From positions 225,360 to 289,359 of the forward strand of contig JAGVRI010000006.1 in assembly GCA_018606645.1 (NCBI GenBank): 64,000 nucleotides of DNA. Reading direction: 5' to 3'. Positions 32,531-43,089 of the stretch are shown here, one piece after another. Every line of letters starts with the position of its first letter. Positions within the stretch are counted from its first letter, which is position 1. The notes beneath the pieces are model-generated. The model ran no database searches. It had not been told where the DNA came from and saw nothing but the letters and a program-made list of their open reading frames with translations. Source of the DNA: Chloroflexota bacterium. Lineage in GTDB: Bacteria > Chloroflexota > Anaerolineae > JAAYZQ01. The position numbers and the translations under genes were made by a program.

Positions 32531-33259
32531 ATGAGCCAGATTCGGGTCGTCCTGTTCGACGTGAACGGTACCCTGCTGGGCTATGAGGACCCATTAGGGT
32601 TTGAGAAACGGTTTGCGCAGGCCTGTGCGGACCTGGGACATCCCGTGTCGGTGGACCAGGTCCGCCAGGCCTTTTCCAGCCTGCAACGGGCCTGGGCCAG
32701 TCGTCAGATCCAAAATCTGCGACGAGCCAGCAGCGACGAGCAGTACCGCCAGACCATGGTCTCGGTCTACCGCTTCCTGCTGGAGGAGCTTGGCGTCCCC
32801 GGCGATCGGCAAGAGAAGGCAGAGGCTCTCTACGAACGCTTTATTGTGCGGGAGGGCTTTATGCCGCTCTTCAGCGACGTTCGAGACACCCTCCAACACC
32901 TGCGCCAGCGAGGGGTGCGTCTGGGCATTGTGTCGAACTTTCCCACACACCTCGAGCAGATATTGCGCCAGCACGGCATTGACTCCTATTTCGATTTTCT
33001 GGTGGTCTCGAGCCTGGTCGGCCTGGAGAAGCCAGACCCGGCCATCTTTGAGCTGGCCATCGAGAAGGCAGGCGTGCCCAAAGAAGAGATCCTGTACGTC
33101 GGTGACCAGATGGACGATGACATCCGGGGCGCCCAGGCAGTCGGCCTGAAAGCGGTACTGATTGATCGGCACGGCCACCGGCCCCAATGCGACTGCCCCC
33201 GCATCCGGACTCTGGCAGAGCTGGTCGAGATGGTCAGGAACCCAAGCATCCTGCTCTGA
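32531..33259 (+). CDS. HAD-superfamily hydrolase
   Basis: A 242-residue HAD phosphatase-like protein. Motif I is FDVNGTL: the nucleophile Asp is present, while the usual second Asp is Asn. Motif II is IVSNFP, motif III includes KPDPAIF, and motif IV is VGDQMDDDIRGAQAVG. The alpha-helical cap between residues 18 and 95 is of the C1 type. Substrate could be a small phosphate ester or haloacid. It probably shares a transcript with the C11 peptidase. Confidence 0.85.
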   Translation: MSQIRVVLFDVNGTLLGYEDPLGFEKRFAQACADLGHPVSVDQVRQAFSSLQRAWASRQIQNLRRASSDEQYRQTMVSVYRFLLEELGVPGDRQEKAEALYERFIVREGFMPLFSDVRDTLQHLRQRGVRLGIVSNFPTHLEQILRQHGIDSYFDFLVVSSLVGLEKPDPAIFELAIEKAGVPKEEILYVGDQMDDDIRGAQAVGLKAVLIDRHGHRPQCDCPRIRTLAELVEMVRNPSILL

Positions 33260-33341
33260 TACAAAGGCTGCCGAGGACTCGACGACAGCGACCAACAACA
33301 ATTCTGGCGACGCACAACCGATCGCGGAAGTTACTTCAGGA

Positions 33342-33359
33342 GACACGGGCGCCCGTGTC
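33342..33359. promoter_or_regulatory. Perfect 18-bp palindrome upstream of bacterioferritin
   Basis: GACACGGGC / GCCCGTGTC forms a gapless palindrome 23 bp before the bfr -35 element. It may be an operator for a dimeric regulator or part of a terminator for the HAD gene, though no T-run follows. Confidence 0.4.
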
Positions 33360-33381
33360 CCATCCCTCTTGTCAATCAGAG

Positions 33382-33410
33382 TTGCGTAAACTCAAGCTTG
33401 ATGGTATATT
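33382..33410 (+). promoter_or_regulatory. Promoter of bacterioferritin
   Basis: TTGCGT (33382-33387) and TATATT (33405-33410) are separated by 17 bp. The ATG at 33458 follows AAAGGAGG. Confidence 0.65.
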
Positions 33411-33457
33411 AGTCTTTGTAATCAGTTCCCGTATATCGAGCAAAAAGGAGGGTCACG

Positions 33458-33925
33458 ATGAAAGGGAATCCCCAAATTATCGAGCGCCTCAACGCGCGTC
33501 TTTCCGAAGAATTGGCGGCTATCAACCAATACATCGTCCATGCCGAAATGTGTGAAAACTGGGGCTATGGACGCCTTCACGAGGCCGATCAGAAACGAGC
33601 CATTGACGAAATGGGACACGCCGAAAAGCTGATCGCTCGCATTATCTTCCTTGAGGGTCAACCGATTGTCAGCAACCTGGCTGCTATCCACATCGGGGCC
33701 GAGGTCGAAAAACAGCACAGATACGACCTGGAAAGCGAATTGATGGCGGTCAAGATGTACAACGAAGACATCCGTTTCGCCATCGAAGTCGGTGACGGAG
33801 GCACCCGCGAACTCCTGGAGGACATCCTCGAGGACGAAGAGGAGCACGTAGATTGGCTGGAAGCCCAGCTTGATCAGATCAGCCAGATGGGCATCCAGAA
33901 CTATCTGGCCCAACAAGTTGGCTAG
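33458..33925 (+). CDS. bfr: Bacterioferritin
   Basis: A 155-residue four-helix ferritin-like protein. The di-iron ligands E18, E51, H54 and later E and H residues (EDEEEHVDW) are present. M52 matches the Met that binds haem between subunits in bacterioferritin, which separates it from plain ferritin. The protein assembles into 24-mers that oxidise and store iron in the cytoplasm. It is monocistronic with its own promoter and a strong terminator. Confidence 0.92.
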   Translation: MKGNPQIIERLNARLSEELAAINQYIVHAEMCENWGYGRLHEADQKRAIDEMGHAEKLIARIIFLEGQPIVSNLAAIHIGAEVEKQHRYDLESELMAVKMYNEDIRFAIEVGDGGTRELLEDILEDEEEHVDWLEAQLDQISQMGIQNYLAQQVG

Positions 33926-33969
33926 TTCGCCGGCTGTCCTGGCGATTTCCATTCGCGTCGTTCTGCCAA

Positions 33970-33999
33970 GTAGGGCCGGGCCCTCCGGCCCTACTTTTT
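33970..33999 (+). terminator. Rho-independent terminator after bfr
   Basis: Perfect 10-bp stem GTAGGGCCGG / CCGGCCCTAC (33970-33979, 33985-33994) with a 5-nt loop, followed by TTTTT. Confidence 0.9.
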
Positions 34000-34015
34000 C
34001 CCTGGGGCCTCCGGC

Positions 34016-34714
34016 ATGGCCAAACACATCTTGATCGTGGATGATGACGACCTATTGCGTCGTAGCCTGGCTTTTAACCTGGAAAAGGCCGGCTACCGGG
34101 CCAGCACCGCCGCCAGCTCCGAAGATGCGATCCTCCTGGCCCGGCGCGATCCACCGGATCTGATCCTCCTAGATATCGGCCTGCCGGGTATGGATGGTCT
34201 AGAGGCACTGCGGTTTTTTCAAGACCGAATGGGGACGCCGGTGATCCTGGTCACTGCGCGCCGCCGAGAGCTCGATCAGGTCCTTGGCCTGGAGATGGGC
34301 GCCGATGATTATGTCGTCAAACCGTTTGACCTCGATGTCCTCCTGGCCCGTATCAAGGCCGTTCTGAGGCGTTTGCAGCGACCTGCTATGCCAGAGCCCG
34401 AACCACAACCCCTCATCGTCGGCGATCTGGCCATTGACCCGGCAGCCCACACCGTAACCGTGGGCGGCCGGCCCGTGGACCTGTCCCCTCGCGAGTTCCA
34501 ACTTTTACACACCCTGGCGCTCCAGGCCGGACAGGTGATCTCGGCCGACGATCTGCTGGCCCGGGTGTGGGGAGCCGAGTACGAGGGAGAACCCCAGGTG
34601 GTGTATGTCCACATCCGATGGTTGCGGGAGAAACTGGAAGAGGATCCCAATCAACCACGGCGCATTCTGACCGTGCGTGGCGTGGGCTACAAGCTGGTGC
34701 CTCAGATGGCCTGA
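34016..34714 (+). CDS. OmpR/PhoB-family response regulator
   Basis: A 232-residue two-domain regulator. The receiver has the acidic pocket DDDD (9-12), phospho-acceptor D53 in LLDIGLPG, and the Lys of VVKPFD. A C-terminal winged helix follows (SPREFQLLHTLA ... VYVHIRWLREKLEEDP). No histidine kinase is encoded nearby, so the partner is elsewhere. It is upstream of and in the same direction as the NEW3-ABC genes, which it may control. Confidence 0.9.
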   Translation: MAKHILIVDDDDLLRRSLAFNLEKAGYRASTAASSEDAILLARRDPPDLILLDIGLPGMDGLEALRFFQDRMGTPVILVTARRRELDQVLGLEMGADDYVVKPFDLDVLLARIKAVLRRLQRPAMPEPEPQPLIVGDLAIDPAAHTVTVGGRPVDLSPREFQLLHTLALQAGQVISADDLLARVWGAEYEGEPQVVYVHIRWLREKLEEDPNQPRRILTVRGVGYKLVPQMA

Positions 34715-34835
34715 CGTTCCCTGGAGAGCATGAGAGCGGAAGCTGATTTCCGGGCAGGTCTTAAGGTAGATTTAAACTTCCCTTCAGGTTCTTTTAAAGA
34801 CATCCGTTTTTCTTTTTGCTATTCTAAGAGCCGGT

Positions 34836-34880
34836 AGCCTGGCGCCTGTCCCTTCGTGCAAGGGATATGCCCAGGCTTTT
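34836..34880 (+). terminator. Two-part hairpin with T-run before the NEW3 gene (terminator or attenuator)
   Basis: AGCCTGG (34836-34842) pairs with CCAGGCT (34871-34877), and inside it TCCCTT pairs with AAGGGA. TTTT follows. It lies 120 bp after the response regulator stop and 30 bp before the next start. It could end the regulator transcript or act as a conditional attenuator in the leader of the transporter operon. Confidence 0.6.
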
Positions 34881-34911
34881 TATCTTGGAAGAAATCGAAA
34901 AGGAGGATGCG

Positions 34912-36096
34912 ATGCGGATTGTGAGAAAATCGAGTCTGTTGGCCCTGTTTCTTGCCCTGGTGCTATTCATGAGCAACCCGGTCCTGGCCCAGGAGGGGAG
35001 CCAGACCGAGACCGGGACGCAACCCCAGCCCTTGGTCGTCTTTACCCGCTATCCATCGCAGGAGACGGCGGTCGGGCAAAATGTGACGATTGACCTGACT
35101 CTCCGCGCCGGAAAAGCTCAGACCGTGCGTCTGGAGGTCCAGAACCTTCCCACCGGTTGGACGGCCACCTTCCGGGGACAGGGCAAGGTTGTGCATGCAG
35201 CCCACGTCCGGCCCGATGCTGACACCTCGGTCGAACTGCGGATCGAACCCCCAGCCGATGTGTCGCCGGGAACCTATCAGTTTACGGTCATTGCCCAGGG
35301 AGAAGGGGAAAGAGCAACGCTGGAGCTGGAATTGATCGTCCAGGAGAAGCTGCCTCCCAGCCTCGAGTGGACGATCGAATTGCCCACGCTACGGGGCGCA
35401 CCGGCGACGACCTTCAGCTACAATGCCACCCTGAAAAACACCGGAGCCGAAGACCTGACCGTGAACCTGGTCGCCGAGGCGCCACCCGAGTTCCGGGTCT
35501 CATTCCAGCTGAGCGGTCAGGATGTGGTCAGTTTTCCGATCAATGCCAATGAGTCGAAGCGTCTGACGATCAAAGCGGAACCCCTGGCCGGCATCTCGGC
35601 GGGTCGCTACCCGATTGCGGTTCTGGCTCAGGGCGGTGAAGTCCAGGCGCGGCTGAACCTGACGGCGGAAGTGACCGGCAAATCAGAACTGAACCTGACC
35701 ACCCCGGACGGTCGGCTTTCGGCCAACGCCCATGCCGGGGAAGAGACGCCCCTGAAACTGCTGTTGCAGAACACCGGTACCGCTCCAGCTTACAACATTA
35801 AGCTGAGCGCCTCTCAGCCAGCCGGGTGGACGGTGAAATTCGAGCCGGAAGAGGTCGCGGAACTGGGTGCTAACCAGCAGGTGGAGGTCACCGTCAAGAT
35901 GCAACCGGCCTCCAAGGCGATCGCTGGCGATTACATGGTAACCATCCGGGCGCGGCCTGACCAGGGCACTACCGAGTCGGCCGAATTCCGGATTACTGTT
36001 CTGACATCCACCTTGTGGGGAGTTGTGGGCGTGGTCTTGATCGCGGTCGCAGTAGGTGTGGTCGGTCTGGCCGTCATGCGCTTTGGCCGCCGTTAA
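34912..36096 (+). CDS. Exported NEW3-domain protein, membrane anchored
   Basis: A 394-residue protein from the ATG after AGGAGG. It has a signal peptide (hydrophobic 8-22, cleavage near ALAQ), then three immunoglobulin-like beta domains with the repeated LPTGWTATF / [13 protein letters not shown] pattern of NEW3 (NPCBM-associated) domains. A C-terminal helix at about 370-390 ends FGRR. Such proteins often accompany ABC-2 type transporters as extracytoplasmic partners. It is followed 17 bp later by the ATPase gene. Confidence 0.8.
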   Translation: MRIVRKSSLLALFLALVLFMSNPVLAQEGSQTETGTQPQPLVVFTRYPSQETAVGQNVTIDLTLRAGKAQTVRLEVQNLPTGWTATFRGQGKVVHAAHVRPDADTSVELRIEPPADVSPGTYQFTVIAQGEGERATLELELIVQEKLPPSLEWTIELPTLRGAPATTFSYNATLKNTGAEDLTVNLVAEAPPEFRVSFQLSGQDVVSFPINANESKRLTIKAEPLAGISAGRYPIAVLAQGGEVQARLNLTAEVTGKSELNLTTPDGRLSANAHAGEETPLKLLLQNTGTAPAYNIKLSASQPAGWTVKFEPEEVAELGANQQVEVTVKMQPASKAIAGDYMVTIRARPDQGTTESAEFRITVLTSTLWGVVGVVLIAVAVGVVGLAVMRFGRR

Positions 36097-36113
36097 CGCC
36101 CAGGGAGGCGGCG

Positions 36114-37064
36114 ATGGCTGAAATTGTGCTCGAGACCCAAGGACTCACCAAGAAATACGGTGAATTCACGGCGGTACAGGACCTGAACCTGGCCGTGACA
36201 CAAGGCGAGGTCTTTGGGCTATTGGGACCCAACGGGGCCGGCAAGACGACAACGATTCTGATGCTCCTCGGACTGACCGAGCCTACAGCCGGCCAGGTGC
36301 GGGTGCTGGGCCTTGACCCGGCGCGCCAACCGTTGAGCGTCAAGGCACGGGTCGGATATCTGCCGGAACAGGTCGGATTCTATGACGGACTGACCGCCTT
36401 TGAGAACCTGATCTATATCGCCAAGCTGAATGGACTACCCCGGCAGGAGGCTTACCGGCGTATTGACGCCCTCTTGACCCAGATGGGTTTGGACCAAGTG
36501 GCAAACCGTCGGGTGGGGGCGTTTTCCCGAGGCATGCGCCAGCGGCTCGGCGTGGCCGAAGTGTTGCTGAAACAGCCCCAACTGGTCATCATGGATGAGC
36601 CTACCCAAGGACTGGACCCAGAAGCCGCCCATGAGTTCCTGGAGATCATCCGCCGCCTGAAACAGGACGGCATTACCGTGCTGCTCTCCTCCCATCAGCT
36701 CCATCAGGTACAGGCGGTGTGCGATCGAGTGGGGTTGTTCCATCGCGGACAAATGGTCCTGTGCGGTACTGTGCCGGAACTGGCCCAAAGGGTGCTGGGT
36801 GGCGCTTACCGCATCCACCTCCAGGCTGAGGGGCCGGCGGACCTGGAGGATGCGTTCCGGCGGATCGATGGGGTTCTCCAGGTCCATCGCTCTGCACCGT
36901 CTACCTATGAACTGGAAGCCGAGGCTGACGTGCGCGCTGAGGCAGCGCGGAGTGTCGTTCAGTTGGGAGGGCGGCTGCTGGCGCTCGATATCCAGATGCC
37001 CGACCTCGATGAAGTCTATGCTCGCTATTTTGCGCAGGAGGTGGAGCATGTCCCAGCTCGCTAA
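36114..37064 (+). CDS. ABC-2 type transporter ATPase
   Basis: A 316-residue ATPase with Walker A GPNGAGKT, signature FSRGMRQR, Walker [13 protein letters not shown] and a C-terminal tail of about 90 residues usual for CcmA/NatA-type export ATPases. It is the middle gene of the NEW3-ATPase-permease set and overlaps the permease gene by 17 bp. Substrate is unknown; export or a role in envelope signalling are the usual options. Confidence 0.92.
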   Translation: MAEIVLETQGLTKKYGEFTAVQDLNLAVTQGEVFGLLGPNGAGKTTTILMLLGLTEPTAGQVRVLGLDPARQPLSVKARVGYLPEQVGFYDGLTAFENLIYIAKLNGLPRQEAYRRIDALLTQMGLDQVANRRVGAFSRGMRQRLGVAEVLLKQPQLVIMDEPTQGLDPEAAHEFLEIIRRLKQDGITVLLSSHQLHQVQAVCDRVGLFHRGQMVLCGTVPELAQRVLGGAYRIHLQAEGPADLEDAFRRIDGVLQVHRSAPSTYELEAEADVRAEAARSVVQLGGRLLALDIQMPDLDEVYARYFAQEVEHVPAR

Positions 37065-38034
37065 GGTAGCCCGACCCAGGCGCACGCGCGAAGGCTCACC
37101 GTGGACCGGACTCTGGGCGGTGGTCACCAAAGAGATGGCCGATTCATTGACCAGCGTCCGGATGTCCATCTTACAGCTCCTGATCGTCCTCACTGCCGCC
37201 GGGACCGTGTATGCCGCTTCCCAGGACCTGAAGGACCTGGTGGGCAAGGACCCCTTCATCTTCCTGAAGCTGTTCACCACCGGTCGCGATCCCTTGCCCT
37301 CCTTCGTCGGGTTCCTTGGATTTCTCGTGCCCCTGATCGCCATTGCGCTGGCCTTTGACACGGTGAACGGCGAGTTCAACCAGCGGACCATGTCTCGCGT
37401 CCTGGCCCAGCCGATCTTCCGCGACGCCCTTCTCTTGGGCAAGTTCCTGGCCGGGCTGTTCACCTTGACGCTGGTTCTGGCCGTCATCTGGCTGCTCATC
37501 TACGGGATGGGCATTCTGGTGCTCGGCGTACCGCCAGGTGGCGAAGAAGTGGCGCGCAGCTTGTGGTTTCTGGTGGTAGCCATCTTTTACGGAGGAGTGT
37601 GGCTGGCAGTCGCCCTGCTCTTCTCCATTGTGCTCCGGCAAACGGCTGCCGCTGCGCTGGCCTCCATTGCGGTCTGGCTCTTCTTCACCATCTTCTGGGG
37701 GATCATTGCGCAATTGCTGGCTCAGGCTTTGGTCCCGATGCGGCTGGGGACAGTACAGGAGGTACTGGACCAGGCCAAATTGGAGATGTCGTTGACCCGA
37801 CTATCGCCCAACACCCTGTACGCCGAGGCCATGTTGGCCATGCTCAATCCGGCGGTACGTTCTCTAGGCCTGGTCTTGCCCTTCCAGCTCCAGGGCGCGA
37901 TCCTCGGCACCCCACTACCGGTGAGCCAGAGTCTGATGCTCATTTGGCCCCATCTGACCGGGCTGATCGCGGTGACCATTCTGCTCTTTGTCCTGGGCTA
38001 TGTCCTCTTCCAGCGCCAGGAGATCCGCACCTGA
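37048..38034 (+). CDS. ABC-2 type transporter permease
   Basis: A 328-residue membrane protein with about six helices and a long external loop between the first two. [30 protein letters not shown] is the typical ABC-2 permease motif. It starts at the ATG inside the ATPase gene. With the NEW3 protein it forms a three-gene exporter. A strong hairpin terminator follows. Confidence 0.88.
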   Translation: MSQLAKVARPRRTREGSPWTGLWAVVTKEMADSLTSVRMSILQLLIVLTAAGTVYAASQDLKDLVGKDPFIFLKLFTTGRDPLPSFVGFLGFLVPLIAIALAFDTVNGEFNQRTMSRVLAQPIFRDALLLGKFLAGLFTLTLVLAVIWLLIYGMGILVLGVPPGGEEVARSLWFLVVAIFYGGVWLAVALLFSIVLRQTAAAALASIAVWLFFTIFWGIIAQLLAQALVPMRLGTVQEVLDQAKLEMSLTRLSPNTLYAEAMLAMLNPAVRSLGLVLPFQLQGAILGTPLPVSQSLMLIWPHLTGLIAVTILLFVLGYVLFQRQEIRT

Positions 38035-38052
38035 TTCAGGCTCCTAACTCAA

Positions 38053-38081
38053 AGGAGGGCGACCTGTTCGGTCGCCCTCCT
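38053..38081. terminator. Bidirectional terminator
   Basis: Perfect 12-bp stem AGGAGGGCGACC / GGTCGCCCTCCT with loop TGTTC between the convergent permease and amidase genes. Confidence 0.8.
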
Positions 38082-38098
38082 GAACGAGTGAAGTACTC

Positions 38099-39598
38099 CT
38101 ACTGACGGCAGATCGGCGGAACGCGGTCCCGCCAGGGCTGAGCCTGTTCGAGCTGAGCGGCCAGCCGAAACAAAGTCGCCTCATCTCCATAGCGGGCCAC
38201 AAACTGCATGCCGATCGGCAGCCCCTCCGCATTCCAGATGAGCGGTACCGACATCGCCGGCTGGCCGGTGGCATTGAACAACGGCGTGAAGGGGATGAAC
38301 TCGAACACCTGCTGGGCCAGCGCCTCGATCCCGGCCACTGCTTTGATCAACCCACCAGCATTCAGCCGGCCGAGAAGCTTCATTCCCAATGCTTGAACGC
38401 CAGCCGGTTGGAGCTCTCCATGCTTCACTGGCGGTCGGGCCAGGGTGGGAGTCAGCAGCACGTCATATTCCTCGAAGAACCGCCCCACCTGTCGCGCGGT
38501 GAGTTTGAGGAAGCGGATCGCCCTCGACAGTTCTGCGGCCGTGATCTGCCGGCCAAGCAGCCCTACCGCCCAGGTCGCCGGCTCAAAATCGGCAAAGGTG
38601 GCCTTGCGCCTGAGCAGGACCTCTGCCTCTTCAATGTCTGCCCGCGTCTCGGCACAGACCATCATAAAGAAAGCCGTGGCAAAGGCCTTGCCGTCAATCT
38701 GCGGTGCCGCTTCCACCACCTCATGACCCAGCTCCTGGCATAACCTGGCAGTGATCTCCACCCCTCGAATGCAATCTTCATGAACAACGCTGGGCAGAAA
38801 GGGACGGCTCGTGAACGCAATCCGCAACCGGCCGGGATCGGCACCGACTTCGCTCAGAAAGGGACGAGCCGGCGGCGGGGCATGATACGGAGCGCCCACA
38901 TCCGGCCCGGCCGTGGCATCCAACATCGCCGCACTATCGCGGACAGAACGGGTCAACACATGATCGCCGGCCATCCCTTGCCAGGCCTCCGCCAGGTCCG
39001 GCCCCATCGGATTCCGGCCACGGCTGGGCTTGAGACCGAACAGACCGCAACAGGAAGCCGGGATCCGAATCGATCCTCCTCCATCATTACCATGAGCCAG
39101 GGGCACCATGCGCGCGGCGACGGCCGCTGCCGAACCACCGCTGGAACCCCCGGTCGTCCGCGTGAGGTCCCAGGGGTTGTTCGACGGACCGAACAATTCC
39201 GGTTCGGTCACCGGCAGCAGCCCGAACTCGGGGACATTCGTCTTGCCCACGATCACCAGACCCGCCGACCGGTACCGCCGGACGATCTCGCTGTCATGGT
39301 CAGGCACATAGTTGCGATAGAACCGACTTCCCATGTGCATCGGAGCATCGCGACAGGTGGCCAACAGGTCTTTGAGCAGAAAAGGCACACCGCGAAACGG
39401 ACCTTCGGGCAAAGGTCCCTCAGCCGCCTGCCGGGCCTGATCATACATTTTATGGATGACCGCGTTCAGACGGGGATTCAACGTTTCGATACGGCGGATC
39501 GCCTCTTCCACCAACTCGACCGGCCGAACCTCCCCCTTGCGCACCAATTCCGCCAGGCCAAGCCCATCGTACTGATCATACTCGCTTACTCCTCCCAT
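38099..39598 (-). CDS. Amidase signature (AS) family hydrolase
   Basis: A 499-residue amidase. The start at 39598 is chosen for AGGAGG 6 nt upstream; a longer frame exists but would overlap the upstream regulator gene. Signature residues: catalytic Lys in [13 protein letters not shown], and [15 protein letters not shown] with the Ser-cisSer-Lys triad serines. Family members hydrolyse amides, from indoleacetamide to 6-aminohexanoate dimers, and include GatA. The absence of gatB/gatC nearby argues against GatA. It is transcribed 10 bp after the response regulator gene. Confidence 0.9.
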   Translation of the reverse strand: MGGVSEYDQYDGLGLAELVRKGEVRPVELVEEAIRRIETLNPRLNAVIHKMYDQARQAAEGPLPEGPFRGVPFLLKDLLATCRDAPMHMGSRFYRNYVPDHDSEIVRRYRSAGLVIVGKTNVPEFGLLPVTEPELFGPSNNPWDLTRTTGGSSGGSAAAVAARMVPLAHGNDGGGSIRIPASCCGLFGLKPSRGRNPMGPDLAEAWQGMAGDHVLTRSVRDSAAMLDATAGPDVGAPYHAPPPARPFLSEVGADPGRLRIAFTSRPFLPSVVHEDCIRGVEITARLCQELGHEVVEAAPQIDGKAFATAFFMMVCAETRADIEEAEVLLRRKATFADFEPATWAVGLLGRQITAAELSRAIRFLKLTARQVGRFFEEYDVLLTPTLARPPVKHGELQPAGVQALGMKLLGRLNAGGLIKAVAGIEALAQQVFEFIPFTPLFNATGQPAMSVPLIWNAEGLPIGMQFVARYGDEATLFRLAAQLEQAQPWRDRVPPICRQ

Positions 39599-39608
39599 GT
39601 CTGCCTCC

Positions 39609-40289
39609 TCATTCAGTCTCTGGGTTAAATACATATCCAACCCCGGGCACGGTGACAATGAAACGAGGATTCCTTGGATCTGGCTCGATCTTGGCCCGCA
39701 GGCGGCTGACCAGGCCGCGCACCAGGTCCTTGTCACCTTCCTCGCTATATCCCCAGACCCGTTCTACGATCAAATCGGTCGGCAAGGTCTGACCCGAATG
39801 GATCATCAACGTATAGAGCAAGCGGAATTCCAAATGGGTCAACCGTCGTGACGGGAGGTCGGGAACCTGGACGGTACGATCGGCAGGATTCAGTGTCAGG
39901 CCGGCCCCGCTCAACCTGGGTAGCCCGGTAAAGGGCACACCCCCTGCACGCCGCAGCAGAGCTTTCACCTGGGCAATGAGTAACCGCACCCCATAGGGCC
40001 TGGGTACCACCAGGTCAGCTCCGGTTTCCAACAACTCACAGTGAAGGCGTTCATCGATAGGATCCGTGATCACTAGCAGCGGCACTTCCGTTTCGGCCCG
40101 CACCCGGCGGACCTGTTCCAATGGATCGCCCTCAAGGGCCAGCAAGATCAGGTCCGCGGGTCGCTCCAGCCAACTTTGCATGGCCCGTTCCAAGGCCACA
40201 GCAGTAGTCACTGCCAATCCGGATCGCTGCAGAACCAGAGAAAGCACCGCCTTCTCATCGGCGTTCTGAGCCAGCAACATGGCGTACAT
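39609..40289 (-). CDS. Response-regulator-like protein lacking the phospho-acceptor Asp
   Basis: A 226-residue protein with an OmpR-type C-terminal winged helix (LTHLEFRLLYTLM ... LVRGLVSRLRAKIEPDP). The receiver-like N-terminus is degenerate: the acidic pair is replaced by AQNAD, the phospho-acceptor position is A51 (LLALEGD), and the usual KP is RP. It should be active without phosphorylation, or respond to another signal. It is co-transcribed with the amidase, with 10 bp between the coding regions. Confidence 0.85.
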   Translation of the reverse strand: MYAMLLAQNADEKAVLSLVLQRSGLAVTTAVALERAMQSWLERPADLILLALEGDPLEQVRRVRAETEVPLLVITDPIDERLHCELLETGADLVVPRPYGVRLLIAQVKALLRRAGGVPFTGLPRLSGAGLTLNPADRTVQVPDLPSRRLTHLEFRLLYTLMIHSGQTLPTDLIVERVWGYSEEGDKDLVRGLVSRLRAKIEPDPRNPRFIVTVPGVGYVFNPETE

Positions 40290-40302
40290 TGGACGTATCC
40301 AT

Positions 40303-40352
40303 CCCAGCTTTGGCGCTGGGCCAAGTATAGCATGCTTCCAATCTCAGGTCAA
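40303..40352 (-). promoter_or_regulatory. Promoter and inverted repeat of the atypical regulator gene
   Basis: On the minus strand TTGACC (40352-40347) and TATACT (40329-40324) are separated by 17 bp. Just downstream, CCCAGC-N6-GCTGGG (40303-40320) covers the expected start of transcription and could be an operator. Confidence 0.75.
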
Positions 40353-40437
40353 CCTTTGTTGGCGAGGGTTATCACCCGTGAGGGCTTTTCTGCGGAAATC
40401 GGACACAGTGTGGGTCAGGACCCCATCCTGGCTCCAA

Positions 40438-40476
40438 GAAAACAGGTGCAACGCGTTTAGGCGCGTTGCACCTGTT
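40438..40476 (-). terminator. clpB terminator overlapping its stop codon
   Basis: A perfect 15-bp stem (40441-40455 with 40462-40476) has the clpB stop in its loop. On the minus strand a T-rich TTTTCTT run begins within the stem's last bases and continues past it, as expected of an intrinsic terminator. Confidence 0.8.
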
Positions 40477-43057
40477 TGGTGAAGGTTAGATGGCCATCCC
40501 GGGCATCAATCAGCACCCGGTCGCCCTCGCGGAACTCGCCCTGGAGTAGCTTCAGGGCCAACGGGTCCTGTACCTGACGCTGGATCACCCGCTTTAGCGG
40601 GCGCGCGCCGTAGGCCGGGTCGTACCCTTCCTCGGCCAACAGAGCCTTGGCCGCATCGGTCAGCTCGATCTCCAGGCGGCGATCGGCCAGGAGCTTTTCC
40701 AGCCGCCGGATCTGAATGTCCACGATCTGCTGCAGATGCTCGCGGGTCAGGCCGTGGAAGATAATGATCTCGTCCACCCGGTTCAGAAACTCGGGGCGGA
40801 ACTGTTGCCGCAAGGCAGCCATCACCAGCGCCCGCCGCTGGTCATCGGTGGTGGCCTCCGCGCTGTTCAGAAACTCGGTCCCCACATTCGAGGTCATGAT
40901 CACCACCGTGTTCTTGAAATCCACCGTGCGGCCGTGGCCGTCGGTCAGACGCCCGTCATCCAACAGTTGGAGCAGCACGTTGAACACCTCCGGATGGGCC
41001 TTCTCGATCTCGTCGAACAGGACGACGCTGTATGGCCGTCGCCGGACTGCCTCGGTCAACTGGCCCCCTTCCTCATAGCCCACATAGCCCGGTGGAGCGC
41101 CAATGAGCCGGGACACCGTGTGCCGCTCCTGGTATTCGCTCATATCAATGCGCACCATGGCGTTTTCATCGTCAAAGAGGAACTCGGCCAGGGCGCGGGC
41201 CAGTTCGGTCTTGCCCACCCCGGTTGGACCCAGGAAGATAAAGCTGCCGATCGGTCGGTTCGGATCGTGCAGGCCGGCCCGGCTGCGGCGCACCGCATTC
41301 GACACCACAGTAATCGCCTCATCCTGACCGACCACCCGTTGGTGCAGCCGCTCTTCCATCCGCAAGAGCTTTTCGATCTCACCTTCCATCAGCCTGGATA
41401 CCGGAATGCCGGTCCACGACGACACGACTTCGGCCACATCTTCGCTGTCCACTTCCTCCTTGAGCAACTGTCGCCCGTCCTGCTGAAGCGCCTTGAGCTG
41501 CGCTTCCTGCTCCGCCAGTTCTCGTTCCAGGCGCACCAGTTCGCCGTATTGAAGTTCAGAGGCCCGACGGTAATCATAGCGGCGTTGCGCTTCCTCAATT
41601 TGATAGCGCACTCGCTCAATCTGCTCCTTGATTCCGCGGAGCTTCTCGATGGCTGCTTTTTCTTGCTCCCAGCGAGCAGTGAGTGCCCGACTTTCCTCCT
41701 GGAGGTTCGCCAGTTCTTGCTCCAATTTCCTCAGGCGTTCCTGACTGGCTGGATCCTTCTCTTTTTTCAGGGCCTCTCGCTCAATCTCCAGTTGCATGAT
41801 CTGGCGGTCCACCTGGTCCAGTTCCTGCGGTTTAGAATCGATCTCCATTCGCAGCCGGCTGGCCGCTTCGTCAATCAGGTCAATTGCCTTGTCCGGCAGG
41901 AATCGATCGCTGATATAGCGCGCCGACAAGGTGGCAGCAGCAATCACCGCCGAATCGGTGATGCGCACCCCATGATGCACCTCGTAGCGTTCCTTCAAGC
42001 CGCGCAGGATGCTGATCGTCTCTTCCACTGTCGGCTCGTCCACCAGGATGGGTTGGAAGCGCCGTTCCAGAGCAGCGTCTTTTTCAATATACTGCCGATA
42101 CTCATCCAGGGTGGTGGCTCCCACACAGTGCAGTTCCCCACGGGCCAACATCGGCTTGAGCATGTTGCTGGCATCCATCGCTCCCTGAGCGGCACCCGCC
42201 CCGACCACCGTATGCAATTCGTCAATAAAAACAATGATCTGACCCTCCGCATCGGTGATCTCCTTAAGGGCAGCCTTGAGGCGCTCCTCGAACTCGCCCC
42301 GGAATTTGGCCCCGGCGATCATCGCTCCCAGGTCAAGCTGGACGAGACGTTTGTTCCTGAGACCTTCCGGCACATCGCCACGCACGATGCGCTGCGCCAG
42401 CCCCTCGACGATGGCCGTCTTGCCTACACCCGGATCGCCGATCAGCACCGGGTTGTTTTTCGTCCGGCGGCTGAGGACCTGGATGACGCGCCGGATCTCC
42501 TCGTCGCGACCAATGACCGGGTCCAGCTTTCCTCGACGAGCCAGTTCGGTCAGGTCCCGTCCATACTTATCCAGCGCCTGATAGGTGCTCTCCGGTGTAG
42601 GCGAGGTGACCCGCTGACTGCCCCGAATGCCCGCTAGCGCTCGCAAAATCGCATCCCGAGTGATCCCGTGGCTCTGAAGCAGCCGCGCCGTGTTCCCAGC
42701 CCGGTCTTCGGCCAACGCCAGGAGCAGGTGCTCGGTCGAGACAAACTCATCCCGCATCTCCTGGGCAATCCGGTCGGCCCGATCCAGGGTCTGCTGCAGT
42801 TCACGCGACAGACCAACCTGGGCCGTCCCGCCATACACCTTCGGTTTGCGGTCCAATTCTCCTTCCGCCTGCTGCGCCAGGAGTCCGGGCTGAAGGCCCA
42901 GCTTCTGCACAATCAGCGGTACCACTCCATCCGATTGGCGCAGGAGAGCCAACAGCAGATGCTCCCCGTCAATCTGCCCGTGGCTGTGTTCAGCCGCCAG
43001 GCTTTGGGCCTGGAGCAAGGCTTCTTGTGCTTTTTCAGTAAAACGATTCAGATTCAT
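40457..43057 (-). CDS. clpB: ClpB disaggregase chaperone
   Basis: An 866-residue Hsp100 protein. It has an N-terminal Clp repeat domain ([13 protein letters not shown]), NBD1 with Walker A GDPGVGKT, a long coiled-coil middle domain (about 400-525, rich in E, K, R and Q) that distinguishes ClpB from ClpA/C, and NBD2 with GPTGVGKT and a sensor-2 GARPLKR. It rescues aggregated proteins together with DnaK. The start at 43057 is chosen for GAGGGA upstream; an ATG 8 codons earlier is less likely. An inverted repeat lies 33 bp before it. Confidence 0.95.
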   Translation of the reverse strand: MNLNRFTEKAQEALLQAQSLAAEHSHGQIDGEHLLLALLRQSDGVVPLIVQKLGLQPGLLAQQAEGELDRKPKVYGGTAQVGLSRELQQTLDRADRIAQEMRDEFVSTEHLLLALAEDRAGNTARLLQSHGITRDAILRALAGIRGSQRVTSPTPESTYQALDKYGRDLTELARRGKLDPVIGRDEEIRRVIQVLSRRTKNNPVLIGDPGVGKTAIVEGLAQRIVRGDVPEGLRNKRLVQLDLGAMIAGAKFRGEFEERLKAALKEITDAEGQIIVFIDELHTVVGAGAAQGAMDASNMLKPMLARGELHCVGATTLDEYRQYIEKDAALERRFQPILVDEPTVEETISILRGLKERYEVHHGVRITDSAVIAAATLSARYISDRFLPDKAIDLIDEAASRLRMEIDSKPQELDQVDRQIMQLEIEREALKKEKDPASQERLRKLEQELANLQEESRALTARWEQEKAAIEKLRGIKEQIERVRYQIEEAQRRYDYRRASELQYGELVRLERELAEQEAQLKALQQDGRQLLKEEVDSEDVAEVVSSWTGIPVSRLMEGEIEKLLRMEERLHQRVVGQDEAITVVSNAVRRSRAGLHDPNRPIGSFIFLGPTGVGKTELARALAEFLFDDENAMVRIDMSEYQERHTVSRLIGAPPGYVGYEEGGQLTEAVRRRPYSVVLFDEIEKAHPEVFNVLLQLLDDGRLTDGHGRTVDFKNTVVIMTSNVGTEFLNSAEATTDDQRRALVMAALRQQFRPEFLNRVDEIIIFHGLTREHLQQIVDIQIRRLEKLLADRRLEIELTDAAKALLAEEGYDPAYGARPLKRVIQRQVQDPLALKLLQGEFREGDRVLIDARDGHLTFTKQVQRA

Positions 43058-43089
43058 ATCTACAACTCCCTCGTTATGCATCCGATTCC

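Noticed and set aside
38099..39598. Amidase considered as GatA
   Set aside because: No gatB or gatC partner is adjacent and the neighbour is a regulator gene; generic amidase is safer.
40736..42637. 633-codon plus-strand ORF opposite clpB
   Set aside because: Antisense to the conserved ClpB coding frame, no recognisable motifs and no ribosome binding site.
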